Below, in pieces: positions 20,070 through 28,873 of a stretch of 57,272 nucleotides of DNA (the stretch's first letter is position 1; each line of letters starts with the position of its first letter). The translations under genes and the position numbers were made by a program. The notes under the pieces were generated by a model that worked only from the letters and a program-made list of their open reading frames with translations, was not told where the DNA came from and made no database searches. The DNA comes from an uncultured Burkholderiales bacterium (GTDB taxonomy: Bacteria; Pseudomonadota; Gammaproteobacteria; Burkholderiales; Burkholderiaceae_C): assembly GCA_937891665.1 (NCBI GenBank), contig CALAGS010000091.1, forward strand, positions 1 to 57,272, given 5' to 3'.

Positions 20070-20945
20070 ATGAATGCCCAGCAGATCATTTTGAGCATGG
20101 TCTTGGCCACCATGGTTTTTTCTGTGGCCCTCGAACTGCGCATTGAAGACTTTAAACGCGTGGCTCAAACGCCTAAAGCTGTCATTTGCGGACTCATCCC
20201 TCAATTCCTACTCTTACCCGTTGCCACTTGGTTGGTCACACTTTGGCTAGATCTGCCACCCAACATGGAGGCCGCCATGATTTTGGTAGCTGCGTGCCCT
20301 GGTGGCAGCCTGAGCAATGTGGTGACCCACATGGGGCGAGGTAACACAGCGCTTTCAGTGAGCATCTCTGCTGTGGCCAGCATCATTGCCTTGTTTGCAA
20401 CACCCTTTAATTTCAGTTGGATGATTGCTACCAACCCAGAAACAGCCTCTTGGTTGAAAGAGCTTTCCATTGATTCTTCTGGCATTTACATCAGCTTGTT
20501 TTTACTCTTAGGTGTTCCCTTGAGCCTTGGGCTGCTGGCGTCACACCGCCTACCCCAACTCACCGAACGCATCCGCAAACCTTTAGGCCATTTTTCTCTC
20601 ATTGCCCTGCTGTTGTTCATCGTGGCGGGTTTGATCAAAGAGCGGCAATTGCTCACCTTAGGCTTGTTGCCCACCCTGTTGCTGGTGGTATTGCACAACG
20701 CTAGCGGCTTGTTTTTTGGCTGGGCCACCAGCAAAGTGATGGGCGTGAGCGAAAAAGACCGACGTGCAATCATGATTGAAGGCGGTATGCAAAATTCCGG
20801 CCTAGCGCTGGGCATCATTGCTGTTCAATTCAACAGCGATTTGGGCATGGTCACCTTGGCCAGTTTATGGGGTATTTGGCACATCGTGAGTGGCATGTCT
20901 TTGGCGTATGTGTGGAGAAGAAAAGATGCTCGATTGCTTGATTAA
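20070..20945 (+). CDS. Bile acid:sodium symporter (BASS) family transporter
   Basis: Secondary transporter with about nine to ten membrane helices in 291 aa. Family marks are the early VFSVALELRIEDF region, the CPGGSLSNVVTHMGRGN sodium-site stretch and EGGMQNSGLALGI late in the protein. Bacterial members carry diverse organic anions including pantoate and keto acids. The final 20 bp overlap the start of the amidohydrolase gene, so transporter and enzyme are probably produced together and may share a pathway. Only a few bases separate it from the preceding DUF6352-like gene. Confidence 0.9.
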   Translation: MNAQQIILSMVLATMVFSVALELRIEDFKRVAQTPKAVICGLIPQFLLLPVATWLVTLWLDLPPNMEAAMILVAACPGGSLSNVVTHMGRGNTALSVSISAVASIIALFATPFNFSWMIATNPETASWLKELSIDSSGIYISLFLLLGVPLSLGLLASHRLPQLTERIRKPLGHFSLIALLLFIVAGLIKERQLLTLGLLPTLLLVVLHNASGLFFGWATSKVMGVSEKDRRAIMIEGGMQNSGLALGIIAVQFNSDLGMVTLASLWGIWHIVSGMSLAYVWRRKDARLLD

Positions 20946-22674
20946 AAATGGCACGGTAGTAGACGGAACAGGTCAAAAACCCTTCATTGCAGACATTGGC
21001 ATTCAAGGTGGGCGCATCACTCACATAGGCCACATCAACGAAGCCGCCAAAGAAATCGTGGATGCCACAGGCCTATGGATCACGCCAGGTTTTGTTGACC
21101 TTCATACACACTATGACGGTCAAGTTACGTGGGACGAATGCTTCACACCCAGCATTTACCATGGCGTGACCACTGTGGTCATGGGCAATTGCGGCGTTGG
21201 CTTCGCGCCCAAACGCCCCGGCGCTGAGGACGACCTGATCAAACTCATGGAGGGCGTGGAGGACATTCCTGGCGCTGCCTTGCATGAAGGCATTGTGTGG
21301 AATTGGGAGAGTTTTCCACAGTACATGAATGCGCTGGCAGCCTCACCCCGCAGCCTCGACTTTTTGGTCCAAGTGCCACACGACCCGCTGCGGATGTATG
21401 TCATGAAAGAGCGCGCATTGGCCCATGAAGCGGCCACAAAGCAAGACATTGATCAGATGCGCTCGCTCCTGCGCGAAGCGCTGGAAGCGGGCGCTGTAGG
21501 CTTTAGCACGGGCCGCAGTGACAATCATCGCACCTCGGAAGGCAAAGACACACCCGCCGCCAATGCCAGCCATGAAGAGCTCACGGGTTTGGCGCAAGCC
21601 TTCCAAGGCCTTTCGCATGGTGTCATTCAAATGGTGAGCGACTACAACTTACTTAAGGGCCCTAGTGAGTTTGATGCGGAGTTTGACTTGGTGGAAGCCA
21701 TGGCAACGGCCAGTGGCAAAGCACTTTCACTCACTTGGCTTCAACGTGACCCCGGTGGTGAGCAGTTTGTGCGCATTCAAGAACGCGTCGAGCAAGCCGT
21801 GGCCAAGGGCCTGCCGATCTTCATGCAGACCGCTGCGCGAGGCATTGGCGTATTGAATGGCCTCGATGCCAGTTTTCATCCCTTCATGGGTTTTCCTTCT
21901 TACAAAGAAGTGGCTCATTTGCCCTTGGCCAAACGCGCTGAAGCGCTGCGCGACCCTTCCAGAAAAGCACGCATTCTTTCTGAAAAATCTGAACGCCTAG
22001 CGGGTGATGGCAGTTCTATCCCGCCCTTGGTGGACATCTTATTGGCCAAGATTGACATGATCAGCGGCCGCATGTTCCCGCTGGAAGCCACCTTGAATTA
22101 CGAACCTTCTGTGATGGAAAGTTTCTTGGTGCGCGCCAAACAAAAAGGCGTCACACCTTTAGAAGTTATTTACGATCACTTGAGTGCAGACAATGGCGAC
22201 GGTTTGATTTACTTCCCCATCTTCAATTACAACGCGGGCAACCTTGATACCGTTCGCAAAATGCTAGACCACCCCCGTGCTTTGAGTGGCTTGAGTGATG
22301 CCGGTGCGCACGTTGGTACCGTGTGCGATGCCAGTTTCACCACCTTCATGCTCACGCATTGGGTGCAAAGTCGCAACAAAGACACTCTGCCAATTGAAAC
22401 CGTGATCGAAATGTTGACGCGTCGCAATGCCAATTATTTAGGCCTCAAAGACCGCGGTGTGTTGGCAGTCGGTATGCGTGCCGACATCAATGCCATTGAT
22501 CCGCAAAAACTCAGTGTGGGCCTGCCTCAATTGATTCGCGACTTGCCCGCAGGCGGCAAACGCTTTTTACAAAAGGCAGAGGGCTATGTGGTCACGTGGG
22601 TTGCAGGTGAGCAGGTGCAACGCCAAGGAGAGATCACTTCAGCGCGCCCTGGCAATTTGGTTCGCATGTCTTGA
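20926..22674 (+). CDS. N-acyl-D-amino-acid deacylase-type amidohydrolase
   Basis: Zinc amidohydrolase of the D-aminoacylase group, predicted to release a D-amino acid from its N-acyl form. ATG 20926 is chosen for the GGAGA site 7 nt upstream; this gives 582 aa. Visible features: N-terminal beta-sandwich strand DCLIKNGTVVDGTG, metal motif PGFVDLHTHYDGQ, MGNCGVGFAP, the GLSDAGAHVG late metal Asp region, and a C-terminal strand that returns to the beta-sandwich. Size and the GNCGVG stretch favour D-aminoacylase over dihydropyrimidinase or allantoinase, but substrate is not certain. It overlaps the BASS transporter and converges on the TRIC-type gene. Confidence 0.85.
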   Translation: MLDCLIKNGTVVDGTGQKPFIADIGIQGGRITHIGHINEAAKEIVDATGLWITPGFVDLHTHYDGQVTWDECFTPSIYHGVTTVVMGNCGVGFAPKRPGAEDDLIKLMEGVEDIPGAALHEGIVWNWESFPQYMNALAASPRSLDFLVQVPHDPLRMYVMKERALAHEAATKQDIDQMRSLLREALEAGAVGFSTGRSDNHRTSEGKDTPAANASHEELTGLAQAFQGLSHGVIQMVSDYNLLKGPSEFDAEFDLVEAMATASGKALSLTWLQRDPGGEQFVRIQERVEQAVAKGLPIFMQTAARGIGVLNGLDASFHPFMGFPSYKEVAHLPLAKRAEALRDPSRKARILSEKSERLAGDGSSIPPLVDILLAKIDMISGRMFPLEATLNYEPSVMESFLVRAKQKGVTPLEVIYDHLSADNGDGLIYFPIFNYNAGNLDTVRKMLDHPRALSGLSDAGAHVGTVCDASFTTFMLTHWVQSRNKDTLPIETVIEMLTRRNANYLGLKDRGVLAVGMRADINAIDPQKLSVGLPQLIRDLPAGGKRFLQKAEGYVVTWVAGEQVQRQGEITSARPGNLVRMS

Positions 22675-22683
22675 TCTAAGTCA

Positions 22684-23325
22684 TCAGTCTTTGCGCCAAG
22701 CAGGCAAAACCCAATTGTTCAAGATGGCCATTGTTCTAAAGAGGGTTGTCACAACGGCACACACCGTCATGCAGAACCAGGGTTCAGCCTCAGCAGTAGC
22801 CAACACAATGTAAATCAGCCCGCCCGCAAATGAACACAGAGCATAAGGCCGATGGTCTTTGAAAGACACCGGAATCTCATTGCAGACAATGTCGCGCAGC
22901 ACGCCGCCAAAAATACCCGTGATGGTGCCCATCAAAATGGCCACTGTGGGTGACATTCCAAGCGCCAAGGACTGCGCTACGCCAGAAGCTGTGAACAAGC
23001 CCAAACCCAGTGCGTCTGGCCACTGAATGGTCTTCTCGGTCAATTCAAAATGCCTTTGACGCATGAAGCTTATGGACAAAATGCAAAGGGCCAGCACCGC
23101 CCACATGACAATTTCATTTTGCACCCAAAAAAATGGCCGTTGGTCGAGCAAAATATCGCGCAAGGTACCACCACCGAACGCCGCCAAAAACCCAACCACG
23201 CAGACCCCCACAATATCCATGCGTTTGCGAGCTGCCTCCATAATTCCTGATAAAGCAAAGGCCAAGGTGGCCAGCAATTCGATGCCAAGCAACAACATTG
23301 ATTCCCAAGTTTCAAAACTTTCCAT
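22684..23325 (-). CDS. TRIC-type cation channel family protein (UPF0126)
   Basis: Inner-membrane protein of the UPF0126 family, the prokaryotic relatives of trimeric intracellular cation channels. The 213-aa protein has about seven helices with an internal duplication. Each half has a glycine-rich, Arg-containing motif: FGGGTLRDILL in the first and FGGVLRDIVCNE in the second. The conserved ALSGIMEAARKRMD precedes the first. Physiological ion and role are unknown. It is transcribed alone, convergent with the deacylase and divergent from the tctC gene; the 148-bp gap upstream has only A-rich sequence and no clear operator. Confidence 0.88.
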   Translation of the reverse strand: MESFETWESMLLLGIELLATLAFALSGIMEAARKRMDIVGVCVVGFLAAFGGGTLRDILLDQRPFFWVQNEIVMWAVLALCILSISFMRQRHFELTEKTIQWPDALGLGLFTASGVAQSLALGMSPTVAILMGTITGIFGGVLRDIVCNEIPVSFKDHRPYALCSFAGGLIYIVLATAEAEPWFCMTVCAVVTTLFRTMAILNNWVLPAWRKD

Positions 23326-23473
23326 GATGGGGCTACTTTAATGCACGCCGACATCGTCTGATCTTCAATTTGGTGCAGATCCTTGGGTTCACCCTAATGC
23401 CTTAAAGAAAAAAAAGGCGTAACTTGTGTTGCTTATTCAATTTTTTGTTCCAACCTTAGTTAAGGAGTGAGAT

Positions 23474-24457
23474 ATGTTTGCTTTACCACGTCGTCGTTTG
23501 TTGGCCACTGCTCTTTTGGGCATGTTAGGTGTCCTGAGCGCTCTGCCCGCCGCAGCTCAAAACTATCCCGTACGCCCTATCACCCTCATCGTACCTTGGG
23601 GCGCTGGTGGCGGTACCGATGCAACGGCGCGAATCATTGGTAGCCTGCTTGAAAAAGACTTGGGCCAACCTGTCAATGTGGTGAACCGAACAGGCGGCAG
23701 CGGAGTAGTGGGTCATGCAGCCATTGCTTCTGCTCAGCCAGATGGCTACACCATCGGCTTGGCCACCGTAGAAATTGGCATGATGCATTGGCAAGGATTA
23801 ACCAATCTCACCAGCACTTCTTATACACCCATTGGACTGGTCAATGCAGACCCAGCGGGTGTGCAAGTTCGTGCCGATTCGCCTTACAAAACGGTCAACG
23901 AATTGTTAGCCGCTATCAAAGCCAATCCCGGCAAATTCAAGGCTTCTGGCACAGGACAGGGCGGCATTTGGCACTTGGCCATTGCAGGCCTTTTGCGCGA
24001 TCAAAAGATTGACCCTGCAGCTTTGCCGTGGGTCCCCAGCAATGGCGCTGCGCCAGGCTTGCAAGACATGATGGCAGGTGGCATTGAAGTCGCCCCCGTT
24101 TCCTTGCCCGAAGCGCGTTCATTGATTGACGCTGGCAAAGTTAAAAGCTTGGCCATCATGAACGACAAGCCCTCTGCCTTGTACCCCAATGTGCCCACTT
24201 TAAAGGCAGCCACAGGCAGCGATTGGACCATGGCCGCATGGCGCGGCATTGTGGCCCCTAAAGGTTTGCCAGCCCCAGTCCGTGACAAATTAGCTGAAGC
24301 CGTGCGCAAAGTAGCCACCAGCAAGGAGTACAACGAGTTCATGTCCAGCCGCGGTTTTGGTGTGATCTATGCAGGACCCGATGACTTTGCCAAATTCATG
24401 GTGAAGTCAAATACAGAGTTGGGCGCCACCATGAAAGCAGTCGGCTTGGTCAAATAA
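23474..24457 (+). CDS. tctC: TctC/Bug family periplasmic binding protein of a TTT system
   Basis: Solute receptor of a tripartite tricarboxylate transporter. The start has a strong AAGGAGTGAG ribosome site. An N-terminal Sec signal (basic PRRRLLATALLG, hydrophobic core, AAAQN cleavage region) precedes the mature protein, which begins YPVRPITLIVPWGAGGGTDATAR, the standard Bug opening. The carboxylate-binding loop SGVVGHAAIASAQPDGYT is present. Total 327 aa, normal. It is the first gene of a complete tctC-tctB-tctA operon, only 4 bp before tctB. Ligand unknown; relatives bind citrate, tricarballylate, other carboxylates, or terephthalate. Confidence 0.92.
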   Translation: MFALPRRRLLATALLGMLGVLSALPAAAQNYPVRPITLIVPWGAGGGTDATARIIGSLLEKDLGQPVNVVNRTGGSGVVGHAAIASAQPDGYTIGLATVEIGMMHWQGLTNLTSTSYTPIGLVNADPAGVQVRADSPYKTVNELLAAIKANPGKFKASGTGQGGIWHLAIAGLLRDQKIDPAALPWVPSNGAAPGLQDMMAGGIEVAPVSLPEARSLIDAGKVKSLAIMNDKPSALYPNVPTLKAATGSDWTMAAWRGIVAPKGLPAPVRDKLAEAVRKVATSKEYNEFMSSRGFGVIYAGPDDFAKFMVKSNTELGATMKAVGLVK

Positions 24458-24461
24458 GACC

Positions 24462-24935
24462 ATGAAAATCCACGACACCCTATTTGGGCTGTTCTTTTTG
24501 GCATTGGGCGCCTTGGTGCTCTTTGCCGTCAAAGGATTTCCGAATATTCCGGGTCAACCCGTTGGTCCGGCACTTTTCCCAAGCTTAATCGCCACAGGCC
24601 TTTGCATCTCAGGCGTCTTGCTGATTTTGAAAGGTCTTCGGCAACGTACCGCCACGGCGTGGTTCGCATGGGAGGATTGGGTCCATTCGCCTCGACATGT
24701 TATAGCCTTGCTTGTGCTCTTAGGCTGTGTGGTTTTCTACATTGCGTTTGCCAACACCCTCGGATTTTTCGCCACCAGCTTCATGATGTTGGTCGCTTTG
24801 TTCAAGGCTTTGCGGGTCAATTGGCGTCGAACTCTCATTGTGGCCGTGATCGCAACTGTGCTTGTCCATTTTGCTTTTTACAAACTCCTGCGAGTCCCCC
24901 TGCCTTGGGGTGTCCTCACGCCTTGGGCCTGGTGA
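24462..24935 (+). CDS. tctB: TctB family small membrane subunit of TTT system
   Basis: Small membrane component of the tripartite tricarboxylate transporter; its role in the complex is poorly defined. The 157-aa protein has four hydrophobic stretches (near residues 5-23, 40-57, 75-95 and 105-145), the usual TctB arrangement. It includes the FPNIPGQPVGPALFPSLIA loop after the first helix and a C-terminal LRVPLPWGVLTPW, both typical of TctB. It starts 4 bp after tctC and precedes tctA by 50 bp. Confidence 0.9.
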   Translation: MKIHDTLFGLFFLALGALVLFAVKGFPNIPGQPVGPALFPSLIATGLCISGVLLILKGLRQRTATAWFAWEDWVHSPRHVIALLVLLGCVVFYIAFANTLGFFATSFMMLVALFKALRVNWRRTLIVAVIATVLVHFAFYKLLRVPLPWGVLTPWAW

Positions 24936-24985
24936 AATTGTTCACATCGCTTATTCAGTCAGTTGCATGAATTAGGAACCTCTCT

Positions 24986-26485
24986 ATGTGGACAGCCATC
25001 GGTCAAGCATTCTCCATGGTCTTCGAGCCCTACACTCTCATGGTGATGGTGGCTGCTGCGTTTTATGGTCTGTTCGTGGGCGCAGTGCCTGGACTCACGG
25101 CCACCATGGCCACGGCCTTGTTGGTTCCTGTCACGTTTTTCATGCCACCTATTCCCGCCATTGCGGCCATGGTTACGGCCACGGCCATGGCCATTTTTTC
25201 AGGTGATATTCCAGGTTGCTTGTTGAGAATTCCTGGCACACCCGCTTCGGCTGCTTATACCGACGAAGCCTTTGCCATGACCAAAAAAGGGCAAGCCGAA
25301 ATGGCCTTGGGCGCTGGGCTGGTCTTTTCAGCTGTAGGTGGCTTTTTTGGCACCGTTGTGCTTATTTTGGCAGCCCCAGCACTGGCAGACTTTGCGTTGA
25401 ATTTCAGCTCCTTTGAATATTTTTGGTTGGTGCTGCTGGGTCTTACTTGCGCCGTGTTCATTACCACCAACCAACCCCTTAAAGGCGTTGTCACCTTGCT
25501 GCTTGGTTTGATGGTGGCCTGCGTTGGTCTGGGTAACCCTGCAGGTTTTCCCCGCTTCACATTTGGCAATGCCGAATTGACCGGCGGCATTGGCATGATC
25601 GCCATGATGATTGGCATGTTTGCCATCTCAGAAATCATTCGCTTTGTGGTCGATACCAGTCCACCAGCCGAGTTGGTGGTTGAAAAAGTAGGCAGCGTGA
25701 TGTCGGGCCAATGGGCATTGGCCAAAAAATATCCCAAACAAATTTTGCGCGGCAGTGTTCTTGGAACCGCCGTGGGTGCCTTGCCAGGTGCAGGTGCTGA
25801 CATTGCAGCATGGATGGCTTATGCCATGAGCAAGAAGTTTTCGAAAGAGCCCGAAAAATTTGGCACAGGGCACGTTGAGGGCATTGTGGAGTCGGGGTCG
25901 GCCAACAACAGCGCGCTTGCAGGCGCATGGATTCCAGCGCTGGTTTTTGGCATTCCAGGTGACTCCATCACGGCCATTGTGATTGGCGTTCTGTACATGA
26001 AAAACATGAACCCAGGTCCTGCACTGTTCACCACCAATCCACAAAATATTTATGCGGTGTTTTTGTTGTTCATCATTGCCAACATCATCATGATTCCACT
26101 TGGCATTTTGTGTATCAAGGTGGCCAAGCGAATTTTGCTGGTACCGCGTGAAGTGCTCATGCCCTTGATTTTGCTATTTTGTGTGGTCGGCACTTTTGCC
26201 ATCAACAACTCCATGTTTGAAGTGGGCATCATGTTGGTTGCAGGTATCTTGGCCTATATTTTGGAAGCCAATAAATTCCCTATCGCTCCAGCCATTTTGG
26301 GCGTTGTTTTGGGTGGTATGTTGGAAGAAAACTTCATCACCTCCATGATCAAATCCAATGGCGATTTGACAGCGTTCTTGGCGCGCCCCATCGCACTGGG
26401 CTTGGCAGGGGTGTGTTTGCTAGTTTGGACTTGGCCGCTGATGGCCAAGTTGCTGTTTAAACCCTCACGCCCTCAAACAGCCTGA
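24986..26485 (+). CDS. tctA: TctA family large permease subunit of TTT system
   Basis: Main transmembrane subunit of the tripartite tricarboxylate transporter. The 499-aa protein has about 11-12 helices. It contains both TctA signatures: GAVPGLTATMATALLVPVTF near residue 35 and GALPGAGADIAAWMAY near 265, and also the repeat-like ESGSANNSALAGAWIPALVFGIPGDS. AGGAA precedes the ATG by 8-9 nt. It is the last gene of the operon, and its final 13 bp overlap the convergent Ldh-family gene. Confidence 0.94.
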   Translation: MWTAIGQAFSMVFEPYTLMVMVAAAFYGLFVGAVPGLTATMATALLVPVTFFMPPIPAIAAMVTATAMAIFSGDIPGCLLRIPGTPASAAYTDEAFAMTKKGQAEMALGAGLVFSAVGGFFGTVVLILAAPALADFALNFSSFEYFWLVLLGLTCAVFITTNQPLKGVVTLLLGLMVACVGLGNPAGFPRFTFGNAELTGGIGMIAMMIGMFAISEIIRFVVDTSPPAELVVEKVGSVMSGQWALAKKYPKQILRGSVLGTAVGALPGAGADIAAWMAYAMSKKFSKEPEKFGTGHVEGIVESGSANNSALAGAWIPALVFGIPGDSITAIVIGVLYMKNMNPGPALFTTNPQNIYAVFLLFIIANIIMIPLGILCIKVAKRILLVPREVLMPLILLFCVVGTFAINNSMFEVGIMLVAGILAYILEANKFPIAPAILGVVLGGMLEENFITSMIKSNGDLTAFLARPIALGLAGVCLLVWTWPLMAKLLFKPSRPQTA

Positions 26486-27519
26486 GGCAGGCTCACCTTG
26501 AGCTTTTCAGCCCAAGCGCTGAGGGCCGGCATGATGCTGGGGTAGAGTTGCAAACCCTGCTGCTGACTCAAGGCTTTGTGCTGAAGACCTCTTTCTCCAG
26601 GCAACCGAACTGTCTCGCCCTTTTGCGCGGGTTTTGAGCTTTTGCACCTTGCCATCACATGGTCCATTTGTCGCTCAAAGGCTTTCAAGCCCGCAAAAGC
26701 CTGTGGGTCAATGATTTGCAAAAACACAGTGGCGCCCCAACCCTCCAAAGGATCGGCGCGGCCATGCCCCGCCAAACCACCTGTCATGGCCTCCACCATC
26801 AAACTCAAACCATATCCTTTGTGGCCTGAGTCCATGCCGCCTAAAGGCAAGATGGTGCCTTTGGGTTCAGCAAACAACACCGCCGGATCGGCGCTGGCTT
26901 TGCCATGGCCATCCATCACCCATGCAGCCGGCAATAACTTTTTTTCATTGAACAAGCGGTTGGTCATGCCATTGGTGGTTGCCGACGTTGACACATCCAC
27001 CATGATGGGTTGCTTCGAACTTGGCATGCCAAACGAAACAGGATTGGGTGTGAACACAGGATCCAAACCGCCAAAGGGTGCCACACTGCTGGAATTGGGA
27101 TCTGAACAGTGCAAAGCAATCAACATGCCCTGCTGGGTTGCGCGTTGGTGATAGGCAGCCAGGCAAGCGATGTGGTGGCTGCGTTTGATCACAACGGTGC
27201 AGGTACCCTGCTGCTTCGCGCGCTCCATGGCCACCTCCATGGCCCGCAAGACCAGCCATGGACCTGGCAACCTTTTGCCATCCCACACCATGGCTGCAGG
27301 AAAATCTGACATAACATCGGGCAGCCCGTTCTTGCTCATTTTTCCCGAAGCCAACTCGGCCAAATACGGCGCCAACAAACCAAGGCCATGGGTTGTGTGG
27401 CCTAACAAATCGCCCTCAATCAGAATATCTGAGACCGCTTTGGCTTTATCGGCCTCAAGACCATTGGCCAAAAGAAGCGACTCAGCAAATATTCTCAAAT
27501 CTTCTACGTTGTATTTCAT
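26473..27519 (-). CDS. Ldh family oxidoreductase (malate/lactate dehydrogenase type 2)
   Basis: NAD(P)-dependent dehydrogenase of the LDH2/MDH2 family, which includes sulfolactate, ureidoglycolate, malate and delta1-piperideine-2-carboxylate reductases. ATG at 27517-27519, with AGGAGA 5 nt upstream, gives 348 aa. Motifs: the substrate-binding GHTTHGLGLL (Arg/His region), the SHHIACLAAYHQRA helix, PFGG followed by NPVSFGMPS, and GHKGYGLSLMVEAMTGGL. The substrate cannot be decided. The gene converges on tctA and diverges from the aminotransferase, so a carboxylate transporter, a hydroxy-acid dehydrogenase and an aminotransferase are side by side. Confidence 0.88.
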   Translation of the reverse strand: MKYNVEDLRIFAESLLLANGLEADKAKAVSDILIEGDLLGHTTHGLGLLAPYLAELASGKMSKNGLPDVMSDFPAAMVWDGKRLPGPWLVLRAMEVAMERAKQQGTCTVVIKRSHHIACLAAYHQRATQQGMLIALHCSDPNSSSVAPFGGLDPVFTPNPVSFGMPSSKQPIMVDVSTSATTNGMTNRLFNEKKLLPAAWVMDGHGKASADPAVLFAEPKGTILPLGGMDSGHKGYGLSLMVEAMTGGLAGHGRADPLEGWGATVFLQIIDPQAFAGLKAFERQMDHVMARCKSSKPAQKGETVRLPGERGLQHKALSQQQGLQLYPSIMPALSAWAEKLKVSLPQAV

Positions 27520-27585
27520 CAATGTCTCCTAATGATTGAAGCTATCCTTCATATAGACCGGGCAGCTATGGGGCACATGTTAACG

Positions 27586-27613
27586 TGACCTGCTGTTTCA
27601 GCAAGGCAGGTCA
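27586..27613. promoter_or_regulatory. Inverted repeat in divergent intergenic region (possible operator)
   Basis: TGACCTGC at 27586-27593 and its exact complement GCAGGTCA at 27606-27613, separated by 12 bp that themselves contain GCTG-TTT-CAGC. It lies in the 163-bp gap between the divergent Ldh-family and aminotransferase genes, about 67 bp from the former and 70 bp from the latter start. Arms and spacing fit a dimeric regulator site or a stem-loop; no regulator gene is adjacent. Confidence 0.45.
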
Positions 27614-27682
27614 TACCAAGAGATAATCTTGTATTGTCAGACTAATTTTCAAAGCCTTGATTCAACTCAACTTGATTTAAAA

Positions 27683-28873
27683 ATGAAAAGTCATTCACTT
27701 CGCATGGACGGGGTTGATACCCCTATCATTCCCACCATTGCGGCCTTGGTTAGAAACAACCCCGGCACCATTTCATTGGGCCAGGGTGTTGTCAATTACG
27801 GCCCCCCAGCAGAAGCCATTGCCGCCTTGCCTGGTTTGATGGGCGATGGCAGTTTGCACAAGTACTTAGGCGTCAGTGGGCATCCTGGTTTGGTTGAAGC
27901 CATCCAAGCCAAACTGTCGAATGAGAACCAAGTTCAATTAGGGTCAGAAGCCATGCTCATGGTCACGGCCGGCAGCAACATGGCCTTTTTGAATTCGGTG
28001 TTGGCCGTCGCCGACCCCGGTGATGAATTCATCTTGCCCATGCCCTTTTATTTCAACCAAGAAATGGCCATTCGCATGTGCGGTTGCGTGCCTGTGCCTG
28101 TGGCTACCCATGACGACTTCAGTCTGAATGTCGAAGCCATGGCTGCAGCCATCACGCCGCGCACGCGCGCCATTTTGACTGTATCCCCCAACAATCCGAC
28201 AGGGGCTGTTTATTCCGAAGCTTCACTGCGCGCCATCAATGCCCTTTGCGCGCAACGCGGCATTTACCACTTCAGTGACGAAGCCTACGAGTACTTCACC
28301 TACGAAGGTGTGAAACACTTTTCACCCGCCAGCATTCCAGGCGCCATGAAGCACACCCTTTCTTTTTACTCCATGTCGAAAAACTACGGCATGGCCAGTT
28401 GGCGTGTGGGCTATGTGGTGTTTCCAGCCGACTTGTTTGATGCCATGAACAAGGTCCAAGACACTAACCTCATTTGCGCTCCCATGCCCTCTCAATTGTT
28501 GGCATTGCAAGCTTTGCAAAAAGGCAAGCCATGGGTTGAACCTAAAGTTCAAGCTCTGAGCCAAGTGCGTCAAACGGTATACAAAGCTCTAGAGGGTTTG
28601 GGCGATTTGGTGCAGTTTCCCAAAACGCAAGGGGCGTTTTATGTGCTGATGAAACTACCTGGCTTAAAAGAAGGCATTGAGCCCATCGCCTTCAACCGCG
28701 CCATGACAGAGAAGTTCAAAGTGGCGTCCATTCCTGGCTTTGCATTTGGATTGACGAAAACTCATGAAGCCAATTACCAACGCTTGTCTTATGGCGCGCT
28801 AGAGGCCGCCAGCGTGGCGGAAGGTGTACAGCGCTATGTCGCAGCTGTACAAGATTGGTACAGTGCTTACTGA
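27683..28873 (+). CDS. Pyridoxal-phosphate aminotransferase, class I/II
   Basis: Fold-type I aminotransferase of the aspartate/aromatic group (AAT superfamily I-gamma). ATG 27683 gives 396 aa, with no clear ribosome site; an upstream TTG at 27629 is the alternative. Landmarks: ISLGQGVVNYGPP near the start, TAGSNMAFLNSVLA, the SPNNPTGAVYS motif, FSDEAYEYF (the PLP Asp and Tyr) and SMSKNYGMASWRVGY with the Schiff-base Lys. The amino donor is unknown. It is divergent from the Ldh-family gene across a palindrome-bearing spacer, and its end overlaps the DUF1178 end by 7 bp. Confidence 0.9.
   Translation: MKSHSLRMDGVDTPIIPTIAALVRNNPGTISLGQGVVNYGPPAEAIAALPGLMGDGSLHKYLGVSGHPGLVEAIQAKLSNENQVQLGSEAMLMVTAGSNMAFLNSVLAVADPGDEFILPMPFYFNQEMAIRMCGCVPVPVATHDDFSLNVEAMAAAITPRTRAILTVSPNNPTGAVYSEASLRAINALCAQRGIYHFSDEAYEYFTYEGVKHFSPASIPGAMKHTLSFYSMSKNYGMASWRVGYVVFPADLFDAMNKVQDTNLICAPMPSQLLALQALQKGKPWVEPKVQALSQVRQTVYKALEGLGDLVQFPKTQGAFYVLMKLPGLKEGIEPIAFNRAMTEKFKVASIPGFAFGLTKTHEANYQRLSYGALEAASVAEGVQRYVAAVQDWYSAY

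Noticed and set aside
25255..25803. 182-codon antisense frame inside tctA
   Set aside because: tctA on the other strand has both family signatures; the antisense product has no recognisable features or start signal.
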